Shown piece after piece: positions 24,396 through 38,619 of a stretch of DNA of 64,000 bases. Positions within the stretch are counted from its first letter, which is position 1. Each line of letters opens with the position of its first letter. The DNA comes from Peromyscus leucopus (taxonomy: Eukaryota > Chordata > Mammalia > Rodentia > Cricetidae), in assembly GCF_004664715.2 (NCBI RefSeq), contig NC_051079.1, positions 59,326,660 to 59,390,659 on the forward strand, given 5' to 3'. The notes beneath the pieces were generated by a model. The model had not been told where the DNA came from. It did not search any database and was given only the letters and a program-made list of their open reading frames with translations. The position numbers were made by a program, and so were the translations under genes.

Positions 24396-25912
24396 GTCAC
24401 CTGATATCAAGAGTCTCATTTTAAGGAATACTATAGAAAGCTCCAGAACTTGTCATCCCTAGCTCTGTGCTCATTCTGAGAAGCAGCAAGTCGGCATGGA
24501 AAGGGGAACTGGGTCAAGTCATAGGAATCACCCACAGAGCACTCACCTTGCTCTCAAGCATCCTCTGTTTCCCTTTGGGCTTATGTTTCTCTTAAGTAGA
24601 ACGGGGAAGGAGTCTCTCCTAAGAAAGGCCTTTCCCTTCTTTTTGTTCCATGTGGTTTATGTGTGTTTGCTTTTTGCCTAGTACTGAAAAACGTCAAATC
24701 AAAACAAGGGCTCTTCTAGGTTACTGTTAGATGCAAACAAGTCATTGCAGAGGCCCCAGCTTCTCACAGTACTGACAGCATGTTCACAGGGGCTTGTTCT
24801 GTGAGCTCCCGCTCTCCTTTCTGCATGAAATTTCACTGCAGTGACACAGTTCGCATAGGACAGGGGCTATTAATCATAGTTTTACAACTGAACAGATAGG
24901 ACTTGGCAATCGGCACAGCAGGGATTAAAACCGGTTGCCTGAGAGTTTTAATTGGTGACAGTCCCTGAATCAAAGATGAAAAGTGTCATTACTTGAGACA
25001 GCTTTGAATAAGAGAAAAAGTCATGGCTTTGGGTTGAGCTCACTTTTACTCTCGATTTAGCCTACGTGTGTGAGAAGGGTGATTTGCCTGAGCTCTAGCG
25101 GCCTTAGTTTTGTTCCCTGTAAAATGGGTGATGGTCAAGCAAACAACAGGGAAAATTTAAGGGGACATAATATTAAGCACAGGGTGAGCTGTAAGTCAGT
25201 CCTTAATGAATGTTGTGTTTATTAATAAGACAATTAAAGAGAAATAACACAGATTTTGGAACAATTATAGGCTAGATATAGCAGAACACTTGTGCTATAG
25301 GATGCAGGATTTGGAAGATCCCATGCTGAAAAGTAAAATATTTATTTAATGACTAATGTAATACAGTGATTACTTCCCGTTGGCCTGTCTAACACAGAAA
25401 CACTTGGCTGCCTATGGTTATAAAGTCACTTAATGAGGTGTCTCTGTCTGAAAATTTTCACATAAATTTCCCAAGTAGATAGAAAAATATTGCTGGACCA
25501 GCCCTCCTCTTATCTCTGACTTCAAATTCTACAAATTTTCTGCTTTTATCTATCATTCTGGAACCTAATGCCAGGGTGGCCTGCTTGTAGCTAGCTAGCA
25601 TTCAAATTTGTAAAGTATGAAGACTTGCTTAATAGAATCACACAGCCTATTTAAGGGCAACACAAACTTTTCTAAAAGGCTTCTGATAGAATGTTATTTT
25701 ATATAATTTAGTTTTGGCAAATTATTTTATATTAAAAAGTATGTCTTGATGTCCTTTATGGTAAACTCTTAAATTATATATTAGTAAAACTTTTATGTAC
25801 TTGAATTCACAGAATGTCTCTACATAAGTGATCATGATAGCACAGAGTTAAGACAGTAGAAAGAGCAACTTGGTAGGTGCCACTTGGTGGGAGAATATTA
25901 TCTGGAGCCAAA
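24396..25912. other. Intronic sequence, nothing recognised
   Basis: No repeat family or gene recognised. Confidence 0.55.
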
Positions 25913-26262
25913 CGTTGTGGAATAATCCTTTAGAATACTGTGAAGATTTACACTCAGATTGGTTTAATAAAAAGCTGATTGGCTGGTAGCTAGTATAGGC
26001 AAAACAACCAAACTAAGGACATTGGGAAGAAGGAGGGCAGAATCAGAGGAGTTGTCAGCTGGACTCAGAGGGAGCAAGACATGCTGGGAGACAGGTAAAG
26101 CCATAAGCCATGTGGCAATATATAGATTAATAGAAATGGGTTAATTTAAGTTGTAAGAGCTGGTTAGTAATAAGCCTGAGCTATTGGCTGAGCGTTTACA
26201 ATTAATATTAAGATTCTGGGTGGTTATTTGAGAGTGGCCACTGGCACAAGAAAACTACACCT
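25913..26262 (+). mobile_element. Solo ERV LTR-like element
   Basis: Starts about 'gttgtggaataatcctttag', with 'attggtttaataaaaagctg', 'gccatgtggcaatatataga' and 'taatttaagttgtaagagct'. It shares its central block with the elements at 5080 and 10882 but differs at the 5' end. No internal ERV sequence is adjacent. Confidence 0.7.
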
Positions 26263-27375
26263 ATAGTCAATTTGGGGAAAATGACAGAAGACAGCCAGGA
26301 CTAAGGTGAGATAAGTGAGCTGAAGTTAATTATCAAATTCCCCCTTGTGGTGTTTCCCTGTATTTCACACCAGACACAGTGTTTCACTTACAAAACCCGA
26401 TGTCTCTGGGTTGGATTATGATTCTGGATTGGATTATGACTTGTATTTCTTTACATCAACAGTTTCAAGGTAGGAAGAAGGTAATTTCTGCCCCTGGGAC
26501 TTCTGGTATGCCCAATGCAGGTGCTTGAAGATGGTATGAGCAGATCAGAGCTTGACATGGGTTTATACTCTGGGGTTCTCTTACATTTCTGCAATCAGTA
26601 AAATATAATGTTGCAGTAGTGGGACTATGAACTCTTTTGGCACACACAAGTGCATACAACAGGACTAAGTCTAAACTACAATCTCAATCGTTGTAGCCCA
26701 CAAAAGTTCCTATCAACCTAAAGAACCATGACCTGAGGATACGTGATTATTGCTCTAAGTCAAAGAATTTTAATTTAGGTGTCTGTACAGCATTAGTGTG
26801 ATAATATCTCAGTATAGAGAGTAGGACATATGTTTCTCTCCCTCTGTCATAGTTTATATAAATGACAATTTCACTATCCAATAATTACTTTAAGGTGCTG
26901 ACCACTGGTACTCCACAGATGGATGAAGAGGAAGATCTCAGTTCATCAGAAGCCTTCTGTCCAATATGTCAAAGAACAGCAAAAAATAAGAGCAATTAAT
27001 TATAGATGCTGAGTTGTAAATCTTTAATTGATGTAGTAATGAGGTTAGGTTTATTAAACCTATCTAGAAAGAAAAGGTGTCCTAGAAGAGGTGATTCATA
27101 CATTGAGTCTTATAAGATCATGAATTCAGATGTTGAGAAATATCAGGTAAATATAGAATAAGGTAGTCTGAGGCCCATAGCCTACGCAGCATCCCCACCA
27201 CCACCACTAGAGAGAAACTGCTTTTCATCTCTGGTCAATTATAATTAGGATGGAATCGAAACTTAAAGGTGCATGTCTTCTATTTTTCAAGAGAAATTTA
27301 GCATGTTCTCCCAAAACTACTGATTTGTAATTTTTGCTCAGAAATTTAATCTATTTCTACTATCTTGACAACCCA

Positions 27376-27416
27376 AAACAACAACAACAACAACAACAAT
27401 AATAATAATAATAATA
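27376..27416 (+). repeat. (CAA)n(TAA)n compound microsatellite
   Basis: About eight CAA units pass directly into six TAA units. It may be the tail of a lost retroelement. Confidence 0.93.
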
Positions 27417-30400
27417 GTTATAAGACCACATTTGGACTTTGGTTTGCCAATATTCACAAGTGGTAGACAGCTTGTAAAGAAGGTCTTGTGAATAATTTAC
27501 AATTGTAGATGATAGAATACAATAACACAGCCACTTACTTACTATACAAGTACATTTAATGCTTCAGCAATCAAAACAGTTTTGATAGTTAACAGTGACC
27601 ACTTCCAATGCACACAAAGGAATTGATGAAAGTCTATCTAAGTTGTATTTCATAGCTTATCTGTCTCCTAAAATATGCTAGACTGATATAAAAAGGCAGT
27701 GGAAATAAAGCTTAAGTTTATTCATGTTTATAATCCTATATAATATGTTATTCTGTAAGACATAAATGCCCAAGGGACCATGACTATATCTTGGAGCTGT
27801 GTCCATGCACTAAATAACATGTGGAATCTTATATAATCCAGTGTTTCTTCATCAGAATCATCCAGAAGAAAGACATCTGGTTCTAAGACTTTTGGTTTCA
27901 TTTTTCAGTAGGTCTAGAGTAGTGCCTAAGCCATTGTGTTTCAAAGACATCTCCATATTGTGCCCATGGTTTGCCCATCCTGTGTAGAGCACAATTATGG
28001 AAGGCAGCTTTTTCTTTTCAACAGAAATAACAAAAGAAATAGAGTAATCAATATTGTCCCTTTCATAAATACATAGTTATTTTTCGTTCTTTACTATAAT
28101 GTCAGCTTGAGGGCTTTGGAAAATAACAGGAATATATTTATTATTAGGTAAACGATAAAAGCCCTTTTCCTTTCTTTCTAACTTTTTTTTCATAAAATTA
28201 CTTCCAAGTTTGGGGAGATTTCTTCTGGTAGCCTATTCAAGCTCAGGTTCCACTTAGAAATATCCTTCAAGGACATGAACTTCATTATAGTTCTCTTCAC
28301 TCATTGCTTTTGCCATACTGAAAACATCAAATCTAGTCTTGTTATTTCATTCCTTTAGTAATCTCTGTAAATCACTTTATCAGAGTGTCCTACGTAGAAT
28401 TTAGACCTCTACTCCAAATACAATAAAGATATAATTAATTCTACTCAAAAAGTTAACAAATAATGTAACCCTGTTTTTCATCTTATTTTAGAATGATGAT
28501 TTTTACTACCTGGTTGACTTGTTCAGTTGCAATTCAATACTGGTTTACTAGACTGTCTTCAAGAGCTGGCTGACTTGGGTTAAGATAGTTTTTTTCCCTG
28601 TAACTAAATGATAGTATTTTACATAGTACTTCACTGTATCAACATATTTTGCATTTTATTTCCAGGGTATGTTTTTCATAGCTAAAAATTCTCCATTAAT
28701 TTGCCATCCATACAGTTATGTAAAATGCCCTTGTAAGACTGTCTACTAACCTACTTGAACAGCTTTAGTATCTTCTCAAAAACTTAGAGAAGACTTCATT
28801 GCAATTAAAATGGTATATGGCCTTCTCTGGGAATACATGCTTTCAATGACTCTTACTATTCACCATGACTTGAGAGCATTCTCATTTGGGTTTAGCCCTA
28901 ACTTATGCACTGATACTAATACTATTTACCCACAGAAATTTCAGGAACAAGTGTGTCAAGTTTAATTTCTATCTTACTCAGACCTCAAACACCATGTTCC
29001 AATGATAACAAATTTCAATTTCCCCCTCTTTAAAAAGATAAATGAAGATAAAAACAGCATCATCCTCATAGATTCGTGAAACTGCTACAGAATGCCTGTA
29101 TATTGTTTTGGCATATACAATGTCCAATAAATGTGGATTATTATAGTATCAATGTGAACAGTGAATGCTGCATATTATTAATTCAACAGATTGTTTCTGT
29201 GGATATCATAGGTCATAAAAGAGTTGAGGGCTCTAGCTCAGTGGAGTTCACATTTCACTGGAATCAGGAAACAATAATAAATGGGTAGGCAGACAATAAC
29301 AGAACATCTCAGGAACTATGAAAGAAAAAGAACAGCATCATAGGAAGAAGTAATTCTAAGTAGTTAGGTTATCATTAGATTGAAAAAAAAAATACAACCC
29401 CTGAGAAGGCAATATTTGAGCTGTGACAGGAAGAGAACTCTGCCTTGAGAAAAGGATGAGGGAAGAGAATTTCAGACATTGGAAGCTTCCCAAATAAACG
29501 TTATAGGAACCATAATAATTTGTCATATTTAAGAAAAATGCAAAGTCCGTGTCATCAGGGACTAAGGAATAAAGTTGAAAGGAAGCAGGTTAGAAAGTTC
29601 ATTCCCACAAGCATTTGAAGGATGTGTAAAGGAGACTTTAGTTTGAGAAAATTGGAAAGGTCAAGACAATTTTAAGTTCTAAGAAGGTTCATCTACCTTC
29701 CGATTAACAGGAGTGAAGTTGTGCCATAATCAAGAGAAAGCAGAGGAGACACAAATTAAAGGGATGCAGGACAGGTCAAAGTAACAAATGGGATCTGCCA
29801 GATTCAGAGGAAAGGAAATTAGAATGAAGAGATGTTGGCAGTTTTGAAGTAGATCCTCAGGGTTGGGCTTTCATCAATTTAGAGTAGGGAATGTGAAATA
29901 CAGGTCTTAAATCTGATACCTACAGTTAATATATTATTATACCAAGAAGCCTTATTCATGAACCCAAACTCTATTTATTGATTTTGACAGCTTTCATGTG
30001 TCTTATATATGGGAATCCTAGTTTATTCTTTTTTCTTATCAGAAGCTGATTTAATTATGTATGCTTATTTTCCTGGTGATTTTCTTAATAACTTGCGATG
30101 TTAACATTTTTTCATAGTCTTTCATAAGTATAAATAATGTTAGTAAGGTTTTAAAATTTCCTCAAAAAAGCCCACAATATTATTCAATGAGTTATTTTTT
30201 TAATTTCAATATCATACTTTATATAATGTTTCATATGTACTAGACTAGGGTTTGTATAAAGCCACAACTCATACCACCCACTTAACCACAAAACCTAAAT
30301 ATTAGTGTTTCATTAATATCACACTGAAATCCATTTCCATAACTTTGTCTCAGTGACAAATCCTACACACTTTAACTCAATTCTCCATCTTCAAAGTCAT

Positions 30401-30926
30401 TGCTAATATTATTCTTGATTGCAATTTTTCTCTTTCTTGAGCCATCCTAAAATATCACATACCATTAAGATCCCTTAAGTTCAGACAAGCAATCATGCTT
30501 ATGAACATAAGATATAGATGAGTCATGATACTTCGATATTCTGAGTATGAATAACAACAGTAACCAAAAGAGAAAAAAAGAAAGGAATGGAAAGATGGAT
30601 CAATAGGGGAGGGTGCTTGCCACACAAACGTATCAGAGTAACCAAGAACACATATCAACATGTACATGCCCATGTTAATCAAAACATGTAGAATACAATG
30701 CTACTCAAGCAATGTCTGCTGTCTCTCAGGTGTGGAACTGGAGCTTCCTTGAATACTACTTCATTGAGCCTAAACTTCAGAGCAACTTACTGGCCTATCA
30801 GGTAGATAAAGCTTAAAGACCTGCTGAGTCTTTTGCAGACTCTTACCCAGCAGCATCCGCAAGTGAACACTGGGATATGGCAACATGTCAAGGGTAATAA
30901 AGGTGTCAGGGGGAGAAGAAATAGAG

Positions 30927-30929
<3 letters not shown>

Positions 30930-30978
<49 letters not shown>
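30930..30978 (+). repeat. (GT)n microsatellite
   Basis: About 24 uninterrupted GT units, capable of Z-DNA and likely polymorphic. Confidence 0.97.
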
Positions 30979-33022
30979 TATAGGAAACAGTCCACAGCTG
31001 TTTCTTCTTTAGGGAAGATTCTAATCATGATAAAGTATCCACAAAACTCTCAGTCAAACAGAGAAAAAAACCAAAGGGTATGCAATGGAAAGCAATGTGT
31101 TCCTCTACAACAGTGAGTGGATAGTAAGGTGAAGCCAAAATTTTATGTATTATTGTGTTAAAAATAAAACTATGAAGATTCCCCTCCTTTCAATCTCCCT
31201 TCCTGCATATATCTACATAATGACTCAGTGCAGTGTTTATTCCCAAAGTACCTGGGAAGCTCAATTACCATGCTAAAGGAGAATTGTAATACTATTTACA
31301 CATGGCACTTCTCTCTGGGTAACCATCCTTTAAGAAGCCATACTCACACAAAATCTCCAGTTCATTAAAAAATTTCCTTCGTTTTCATGCACTGTGAATC
31401 TGTGATAAAGTGTTATTACTGATCACCCAGCAGTCGATTCACTAACTCCTCAAATGTCAGTAGGAACATACTGAGGGAAAATCGAATTACATAATTTCAT
31501 CCCTTGGACTAATTATTCTTATTGCAGCTCCTCTGAAAAGGACTGGATGCAAACTCTGAAATGCCGTGTTTATTTTTCTTAGCAGGAAGGAAGTTTTGTG
31601 ATGTGATTAAAATGGTATCATGTTGTTTCTTATAGAATATGTTCGTGCATCCGACCTGCAAGAACAAAGAATTGGCTATACCTATTAACTGCGATAAATG
31701 TCCCCCCCTTGTAGCTAAGCGGGCAATTTCCATAGAAATTATATACAGTAAGTTGTAATTAAATATGAACCAAATTGGTGCATCTCTACTGCTGATGCTA
31801 CAGATTCTTTGCCTATAGCCTGTTGTTAGCATCTAAATGTAGGTAACTACGAGCTGTCATTCCAGAACCTTTGCCATTGCACTCAACACTTGCTAGTCTT
31901 CAGCCTGTCAGACAGTCTGGGAAGGTCTGTAGTGCATATCTCTTTAACATGGACTAGTCATGAAAATTCCAAACTGTGATAATGATAGAGGCCTTTGGTT
32001 TGTTTTGTCATGTTTGCTGTTATGGCATGGCTGATTTTTGTGGAGAATATTTAATAACAAATAGATATTGCTCAAATTTTGCTCATTTCACTTCTACCCA
32101 CACTAATACTACAGTTGTATTTCACATTGTGAATATAGCAACCTTCGTATCTTAATTAGGAACACTTTGACCCATCTTAAGTGTAGTGTAGTTAAAAGAT
32201 TGTAAATGGGATCAATGGCTTGGCGTCTGACTATTATTTACGAAGGGCTCTTTGGTCAAAGGAAAGCTATTTATCTGCTCTGCTATCACCAAATGAGTAA
32301 CTGATAAGCAACAGAAAAATTAATTCTCAAAGAGGACACAAGTCCCAGATCAGGATGCCAGCATGAATGGCTTCTAATGAAGACCACTTTCCAGGCTGCA
32401 GATGACCACCTTCTCACTGACCCTTCACATGGTAGAAGGGGCCAGATAGCCCAATTTGATACCTTTTACAAAAATTACAAAAAAATTACAAAAAATTATG
32501 AAGATTTACCTTAAAACTCAAATCATCCTCCACACAACACACCTTCACCTATCACAGCTGGAGACAGAATCATCCAGATCTCTATGTACATAGCACTATA
32601 TTTTTCACGTACTGGCATCTACCAATTAGAATAAAAATCTAAAATCAAACATGAAAAGAGACATATCTGACATAGTTCTCAAATTTTAAATCCTGCCTAC
32701 TGGGATATAAGACAGAAGGAATGTGAAATGATTAAGACACAGACCATCTCTTGTAGAAATTAATTCAAGCTATGTGTGATTGCAATTCACCATAAGATTT
32801 ATCGGAACTGGTCATCTCACGTGGTATTAATAAGGAGCTTGGGGAGAGAAAGGACTACTTGAGGCACCAGGTACCAGGCAGAGTACATATCTGGCCCAGG
32901 GCCAGTTGCAGCAGTTGTAACACATGCCACACATGGTCCATATTCCTACCAGATATATATGGAGAACACACATCCAATGTGGGGGTCATTAGTGGCGAAG
33001 GGGGTTGCAGGTCCTCTTCTTT

Positions 33023-33125
33023 CCAATTCCCGAGATCTGGGATTAAGGCATGGGCCAGCATACCCAGTTTATGCAGTATTGAGAGGATGGAGTTCAGGGC
33101 TTCAGGGATCCTAGGCCCTAAGCCA
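33023..33125 (-). mobile_element. B4/ID-type SINE fragment
   Basis: Reads 'gagatctgggattaaggcat', 'gggccagcatacccagttta' and 'ggagttcagggcttcaggga', the order expected for a rodent B4 or ID-B1 SINE on the minus strand. Diverged. Confidence 0.6.
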
Positions 33126-33279
33126 GATCACCAATACTGCCATACCTTGTTTGTTTGTTTTATTCCAAGTCAATTATATTCATGTTTTATTGATTTATTT
33201 TACTTTTATTATTTATTTATCTATTCATTTAATTATTTGGGTCAGGCAACCTTTACCTACCACATACATATCCATAAAG

Positions 33280-34062
33280 AATTTACACTCAGTGATGAGA
33301 GACAAATAAAAAACTGAGTAAAGGATTTAGATGCGCACTTTTCTAAGAAAGATGAACTTCAGAAATGGCAAACACTTAAACCCATGAAAATACACTCTGC
33401 ATTATTTGTCAGCAGGGAAATGCAAATAAAAAGTACGAGATACCATGTCCTACATTCAAATATGGCAGAATAATCAAGTAATTAAGGTCAGTATTTTGGC
33501 ATTAATGTAGAGAAACAGCAACATCCCTGCCCTTCTGGTGATATGGAAAATTATACAGTAATTTTTGAAAATAGTTATCAAATCTTTAAACACAGAGTTA
33601 ATATAAAGACCAGAAATTTCATTTGTGGCTATATATACATAAGAAAATTGAAAGCAGAGGTCTGCACAGAAACGTGTACACAAATTTATAGAGTAGAATT
33701 ATTCATATAGACAAAAGGTGAGGCTAATCTAAGTACACATGCACTGGTAAACAGATAAATAAAATATGATATAATCGTACAATAGAATACTAATTAGCCA
33801 CAGAAAGGAAGAAAGTTCTACTATATGCTTCAACAAGGATGAACCTTGAAACATTGTGCTAAATAAATAAGCAGTAACAGGCAGGCAGAATTCTGTAATT
33901 TCATGCAAATGAACATCTTAAGCAGGGAAACGTGCACATATGGGAAATAGGTAAGAGGTAGCTTAGGGCTGCTGGGTTGGCAGGAGATGAGGAGAACAGC
34001 AGGATAGGGCTGAAGGCCATAGGATTTCCTTTGAGGTGATCAGGATGTTCTAAAATTAACTC

Positions 34063-34097
<35 letters not shown>

Positions 34098-34215
34098 CAT
34101 ATGATAAACATATATGTATGTATGTATGTATGTATGTATACACACACACATAAAATGTCCACGCAACTGTGATTACATGGAAAAACCATTGAATGATACA
34201 CTTCAAAAGCAAAAC
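33280..34215 (+). mobile_element. Ancient L1 (L1M-type), ORF2 end and 3' UTR
   Basis: 'tcagcagggaaatgcaaata aaaagt', then 'atagaatactaattagccac' and 'ggatgaaccttgaaacattg' follow the end of an old mammalian L1 ORF2. The 3' UTR continues with 'ggatttcctttgaggtgatc' and, beyond the microsatellites, 'accattgaatgatacacttc'. All frames are broken. Such families predate the rodent radiation. Confidence 0.75.
34066..34150 (+). repeat. (TA)n, (TATG)n, (CA)n compound microsatellite
   Basis: TA units at about 34066-34095, TATG units at 34113-34140, CA units at 34141-34150, lying inside the ancient L1 3' UTR. Confidence 0.93.
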
Positions 34216-37200
34216 ATGACCTCTAGTAATTATCCGCTCAAACATGAGAGTCACAATAAAAATAAGTCCACAACCTTACTACATAAAGTACAGAAATAAT
34301 TAAACTTAAGTATTGTGAACAGTAATTTAAAAAGAATTAAAAATATGTAAAGAAGTATCTAGAATTAATTCATAGCCTTTAATGGGAAAAATGAGAGCAC
34401 TAGTGATGTTAACCCTTTAAAGGGTTATGATTAAAACACTAGCATTTAACTGAGTTTGAGCCTTATCTCAAACTCCTGGGATAATACGTGGTCTGGGTGC
34501 TTCTGGACAACTTTAGCATGAAATGTCCTGTGGGCAGCTTTCTACTGCTGTCAGCAGTTCTCCTCAGCCACAGATGGTCAATTCACCTTGCTTAAATTGC
34601 TAGAAGTAATTAAAATCATACTCTAGATTGCCTATTTTATGTTCTCAGTTAATCTACAGCCTCTATCTTTTCCTTTGGGGCCTCCTCCTCCTCCTCCTCC
34701 CTCATCTATCTAAGAAGGAAAAATAGATTAAAAGTTTCTAGGGTACATGAAAATCACTATCAAAATTGTGGTTTTCAGAAGAAGAGGAAAGAGTTGAACA
34801 TCAGCACACAGTAGATACCAAAGTAAATACATTTCATAGTTAATCAAATCTTACTTCCAATACAAATAGAATTTCCATAACTAGCTGGAACTAGCAATAA
34901 ATACTAAACACTTTTTACTAAAGCCTGAAGTATAACTTTGTTTCTCCTAACCCATACACATTTAAAAGAATCTTTTACGTATTGTTAGAGACAGAAGTTT
35001 GCCTGTGGATAACCATGATTTTAGCTATAGGAAGGAGTCATGAAGAGAAAGTATATAGTAATGACAGAAGAACCTCACAGATGGCATGAGGTCAATTCAG
35101 CCTTAGATCATGTGCCTCTGCCTCTATGTTCTTGTAAACACAACACTCCATATCTCTTTGTCAGTACTGAGGAATCATCAGAACAAACTTCCCTAAGATG
35201 TTCTCTCTATGAGTATAATCATTCAGCCACATGATTGTGGGGGAGTCTTTGACAATAAGAACAATTATAGATACAAATGAAATTTAAGAACTATTACTTA
35301 GACAAGGTGTTGTGAGTCCCGAACTCCATTCAAATTAGGCATCACATGTAATAATGGAAGAATAAATATTATGCTAATGCATTCTGTGATAACTTTTTAC
35401 CATTTATGGCCAAGATACTAAGCCTGAAGCCAAATTAAATGAGCAAATGCATACTATAGGGAGATATGGAACTCCTAAATTTGTCACAAGGATTTCATTA
35501 ACTCAAAGTCTCCCCTTGATCATTGGTACATGCTCCAGAAGAGCACCTGATGCTTCATATGCTTTATTAAAAATGCTAGACTAGAGCACAGGGGAGAGAG
35601 GAGGATAATGTCATATCTACTTTTAATTATCCAGATTCCTTTTTTTCTTGAGAAATATCTAGGAGTTGATGACAGTGTGCAAATATATGTATGCTTGTAT
35701 ATGGTAATGTGAATCCATACTACATATCTATGAGCTGATATAGAAAATAAATAGTACAATTTCAATTAATAATATATTAATATTAAATTTGGAATAGGTA
35801 ATTTTTAAACATAAAATTAAAAACTGCATAGCTCACCATTCTTAGTAATTGCCAAATAAATTTATATGGTACCAAACAGGAAAGGACAATAGTATATAAG
35901 GACTTTATAACTATTAAAATAAAAAATATTAAAAATCTATGTCTATAAGAAATAACTTTTAGCCTATGGTAGAAAGGATGTGTTCATATTCCTGAAACCC
36001 TAGCATTGCCATCCTACCAGGTTGTAAGCCTCAATGATGATATGTTTCTCCTGTGTTGGTCATGATTTACAAACATGATAAAAGGATTGTTTTAATAATA
36101 CAGTGCAAGGCCAACTGATGTTTCAATGGCTGTGTTTGCATTTGAGTATATATATTCCTCATAATTTGGAGTCTGAGAAGACCAAGCTCAAGGTGCCACA
36201 GGGCTGGTTCCCATTGAGGACTCCCTTTATCCTCACTTTGAAGATGGCTTTTCTATGTATCTGTATGTCACCTCCTCTTGGCATGTGCCCTCATGAGGAA
36301 GAGGTGTGATCCACATAGCTTCAGCTTATAGGACATCCTGTTGGATGGGCTTTTTGTACCTTATACTTGATTTTTTTCCCATTATATACATTTAAGTTTT
36401 TATTTTGCAGCTCACTGAAGTGCTGTGACCACAAAATGACATCTGTGTGCCAGAGCAGAGATATATAAACAGTTACTAGGCTATAAAGGTTTCTGTAGGA
36501 GACAAAAACACACATAAAATGTCCACACCAGATAATTTTCTGTTTTTTTTTCCTATTTTTTAGATAATCTGAATTTTTAAATAAGTAATACTTTATCAAT
36601 CTCACTGTTAATAGACCTGTAAGTTATCTGAGTGGTGGGATGTGTGGGGATCACTCAACTGTGTTATATTGTAAGAGGTTTTGGAGTAATTTTATACTCT
36701 TCAACAAAGACCTGTTTATATTAATGACCAGTTATTATTTGTTGCACAATGTGAAAGTTCCTTTGCAAACAATAACCCAGTAACATGTTGTATGTTATAC
36801 TTTAGTTTACCCTCATTAACTCCTAAAAGGCCTTTGTCCAAAATACAGGCATATTGAGAGTTAAGCATCCAACATAATAATTTTGAGAGGCCACAGCTCA
36901 GTTTATTACAATGATCTGTAGCGCAGAAAAGAATCATGAGTTTCAAGGGAAAGCTTGTAAAATATTTTGATGGAGAGTTAGACAGTGTTTCTGTTGTGCA
37001 TTCTATAACGTCTCTTAATTTTGTAACTCAGAAGAGCCAAAGGGAAAAAAAAATCTAAGTGTATGCCTCATGCTGAGGAAGGCGTGGTCTATGTTTAAGT
37101 ATTTTCTTATCTAGCTGAGATGTGAAGCAGAAACAGCAGGGTGTGAGCAGCACAGAAGAAAGTCAGATGTAAAATGCCTCACAAATAGATATCATCCTTC

Positions 37201-38314
37201 TGCCATAGTCCTAATTTTTGTCTGTGTTTCTAGTGATTACTGCCAATAACATCCCTGTGTATCATCAGGACATCATTATGTTGACTCCTCTGCAATTCAT
37301 GGGAATTACAAAGGGACAGTTACTGCTGTAAACATTTTGTGCATGAAAAACAAAATGGTTAAAGAGAGACTGCAAGGGATGTTTTAATAATGTGCCATTT
37401 ATTTTTACTTTTGTTTGCCTTTGCTTAATCTTTCCAACTGAGCTTAAGGCTTCTTTTGAAGGCTAAAAGAAACTTGCTTTTGTTGTAGTTGTTTTGTTTT
37501 TTTGTTTTTTTTTTTCCTTGATATCCTAGCATATTCAAAGTTGTACCTTGCTGTTTTGAATATTTTCCTCTTTTTATTCTTATGTCTAAGCAGTCACCAG
37601 ACCCTAAAAAGAAGTAATTATCATACTTTTAAAGGTGAAGGAATTGAGGATTATCTACCTAGATCTAGTGAGACAGCTGATAAGACACACATCAGTGTGC
37701 TTAGCACTGAAATGCCATTATGCTAAAGAGAAAATCCAACCATAGTGTTAGCAGAGCACTCAGAAATTGGACTAGTTTTCCAAACCAGGGCAGCATTCCT
37801 AACAACAATCTTTACACATGTCCTTATTTTCTCCTGCATTTTTTGTTCTTCTATGAACAGTCACACTTATTTTTTTTTTCAATCAGTAATGTTCGCCTTT
37901 CAGCCCCCATATATGGAAATCCAATTTTCTGATCATCATATATTCATCACACCCTTTGCCTCCCTTACTGCCCATATATCACTTAGGTTTTTTCTGTAAT
38001 TGCCTGTGTCTTAGCTTTTGACCCAATCAGTCTTGGAAGCCTAGGCCTAAGTGGTGCTTTCCTTCCTGAGACCCCATACTGTTGGGTAGAATGTTCAACA
38101 CAGAGAAGCTCTTGTCTATTGGTTACTGGTTACGATAAGCACTGTGGTTCCTTTTTCACTTCAGCCTGCAGCTGGTTCGGTTGGTATATATCCAAGCATC
38201 TTTATTATTATTGAGAGTCATTTTTATCAGACAGTGAAGTAGTAATCTAAACCTTTCACATCATAAGAAACCAGATTTTAGCACATGTTTAGCTTTTATT
38301 TATATTTGGGAGGG
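34216..38314. other. Intronic sequence, one short microsatellite
   Basis: AT-rich with a (CTC)n run at 34682-34702. No repeat family or gene recognised; the open frames are short and unsupported. Confidence 0.55.
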
Positions 38315-38425
38315 GAGGAGAGGTGGGTTTTTGCTATGTAGTCCAGGCTAGCCTCACATTCTCCATCCTCCTGTGCAGCTTCTCTGCTGCTGGATGACAG
38401 GTATGTGCCATCATACCTGTTAAAT
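38315..38425 (-). mobile_element. Old B1-type SINE
   Basis: 'gggtttttgctatgtagtcc', 'aggctagcctcacattctcc' and 'atgacaggtatgtgccatca' follow a B1 read on the minus strand. High divergence suggests an early B1 or proto-B1. Confidence 0.65.
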
Positions 38426-38619
38426 ATCTTGATCTGTTCTCTCCAACTTCTCTTCTGTTATTTTTCTAAATCTTTCTATCTTGCTTAAAACCTGCTAGTA
38501 GAAGAATCTATTACTGAATGCTAGGAATACTATATTCAATCACATGTGAAAGAATATAGAAATCAGTTTTGAAGATAAATTTTCTTGGAGACAGTCTATT
38601 GATACATTTTTATGACATT

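Larger units (their letters stand above)
26263..33022. other. Long intronic stretch with two microsatellites
   Basis: AT-rich and mostly unrecognised. Holds (CAA)n then (TAA)n at 27376-27416 and (GT)n at 30930-30978. At about 32380-32460 'accaccttctcactgaccct' then 'tcacatggtagaaggggcca' faintly recalls a dispersed mammalian repeat. No coding signal. Confidence 0.5.

Noticed and set aside
30930..30978. CRISPR-like or other spaced repeat arrays
   Set aside because: All tandem arrays here are simple microsatellites or the 28-base minisatellite; no repeat-spacer structure exists, and the genome is mammalian.
32859..33317. 152-residue plus-strand open frame
   Set aside because: Its middle overlaps a minus-strand B4-type SINE and its end is a (TTTATT)-rich tract; composition changes abruptly along it, so it is chance.
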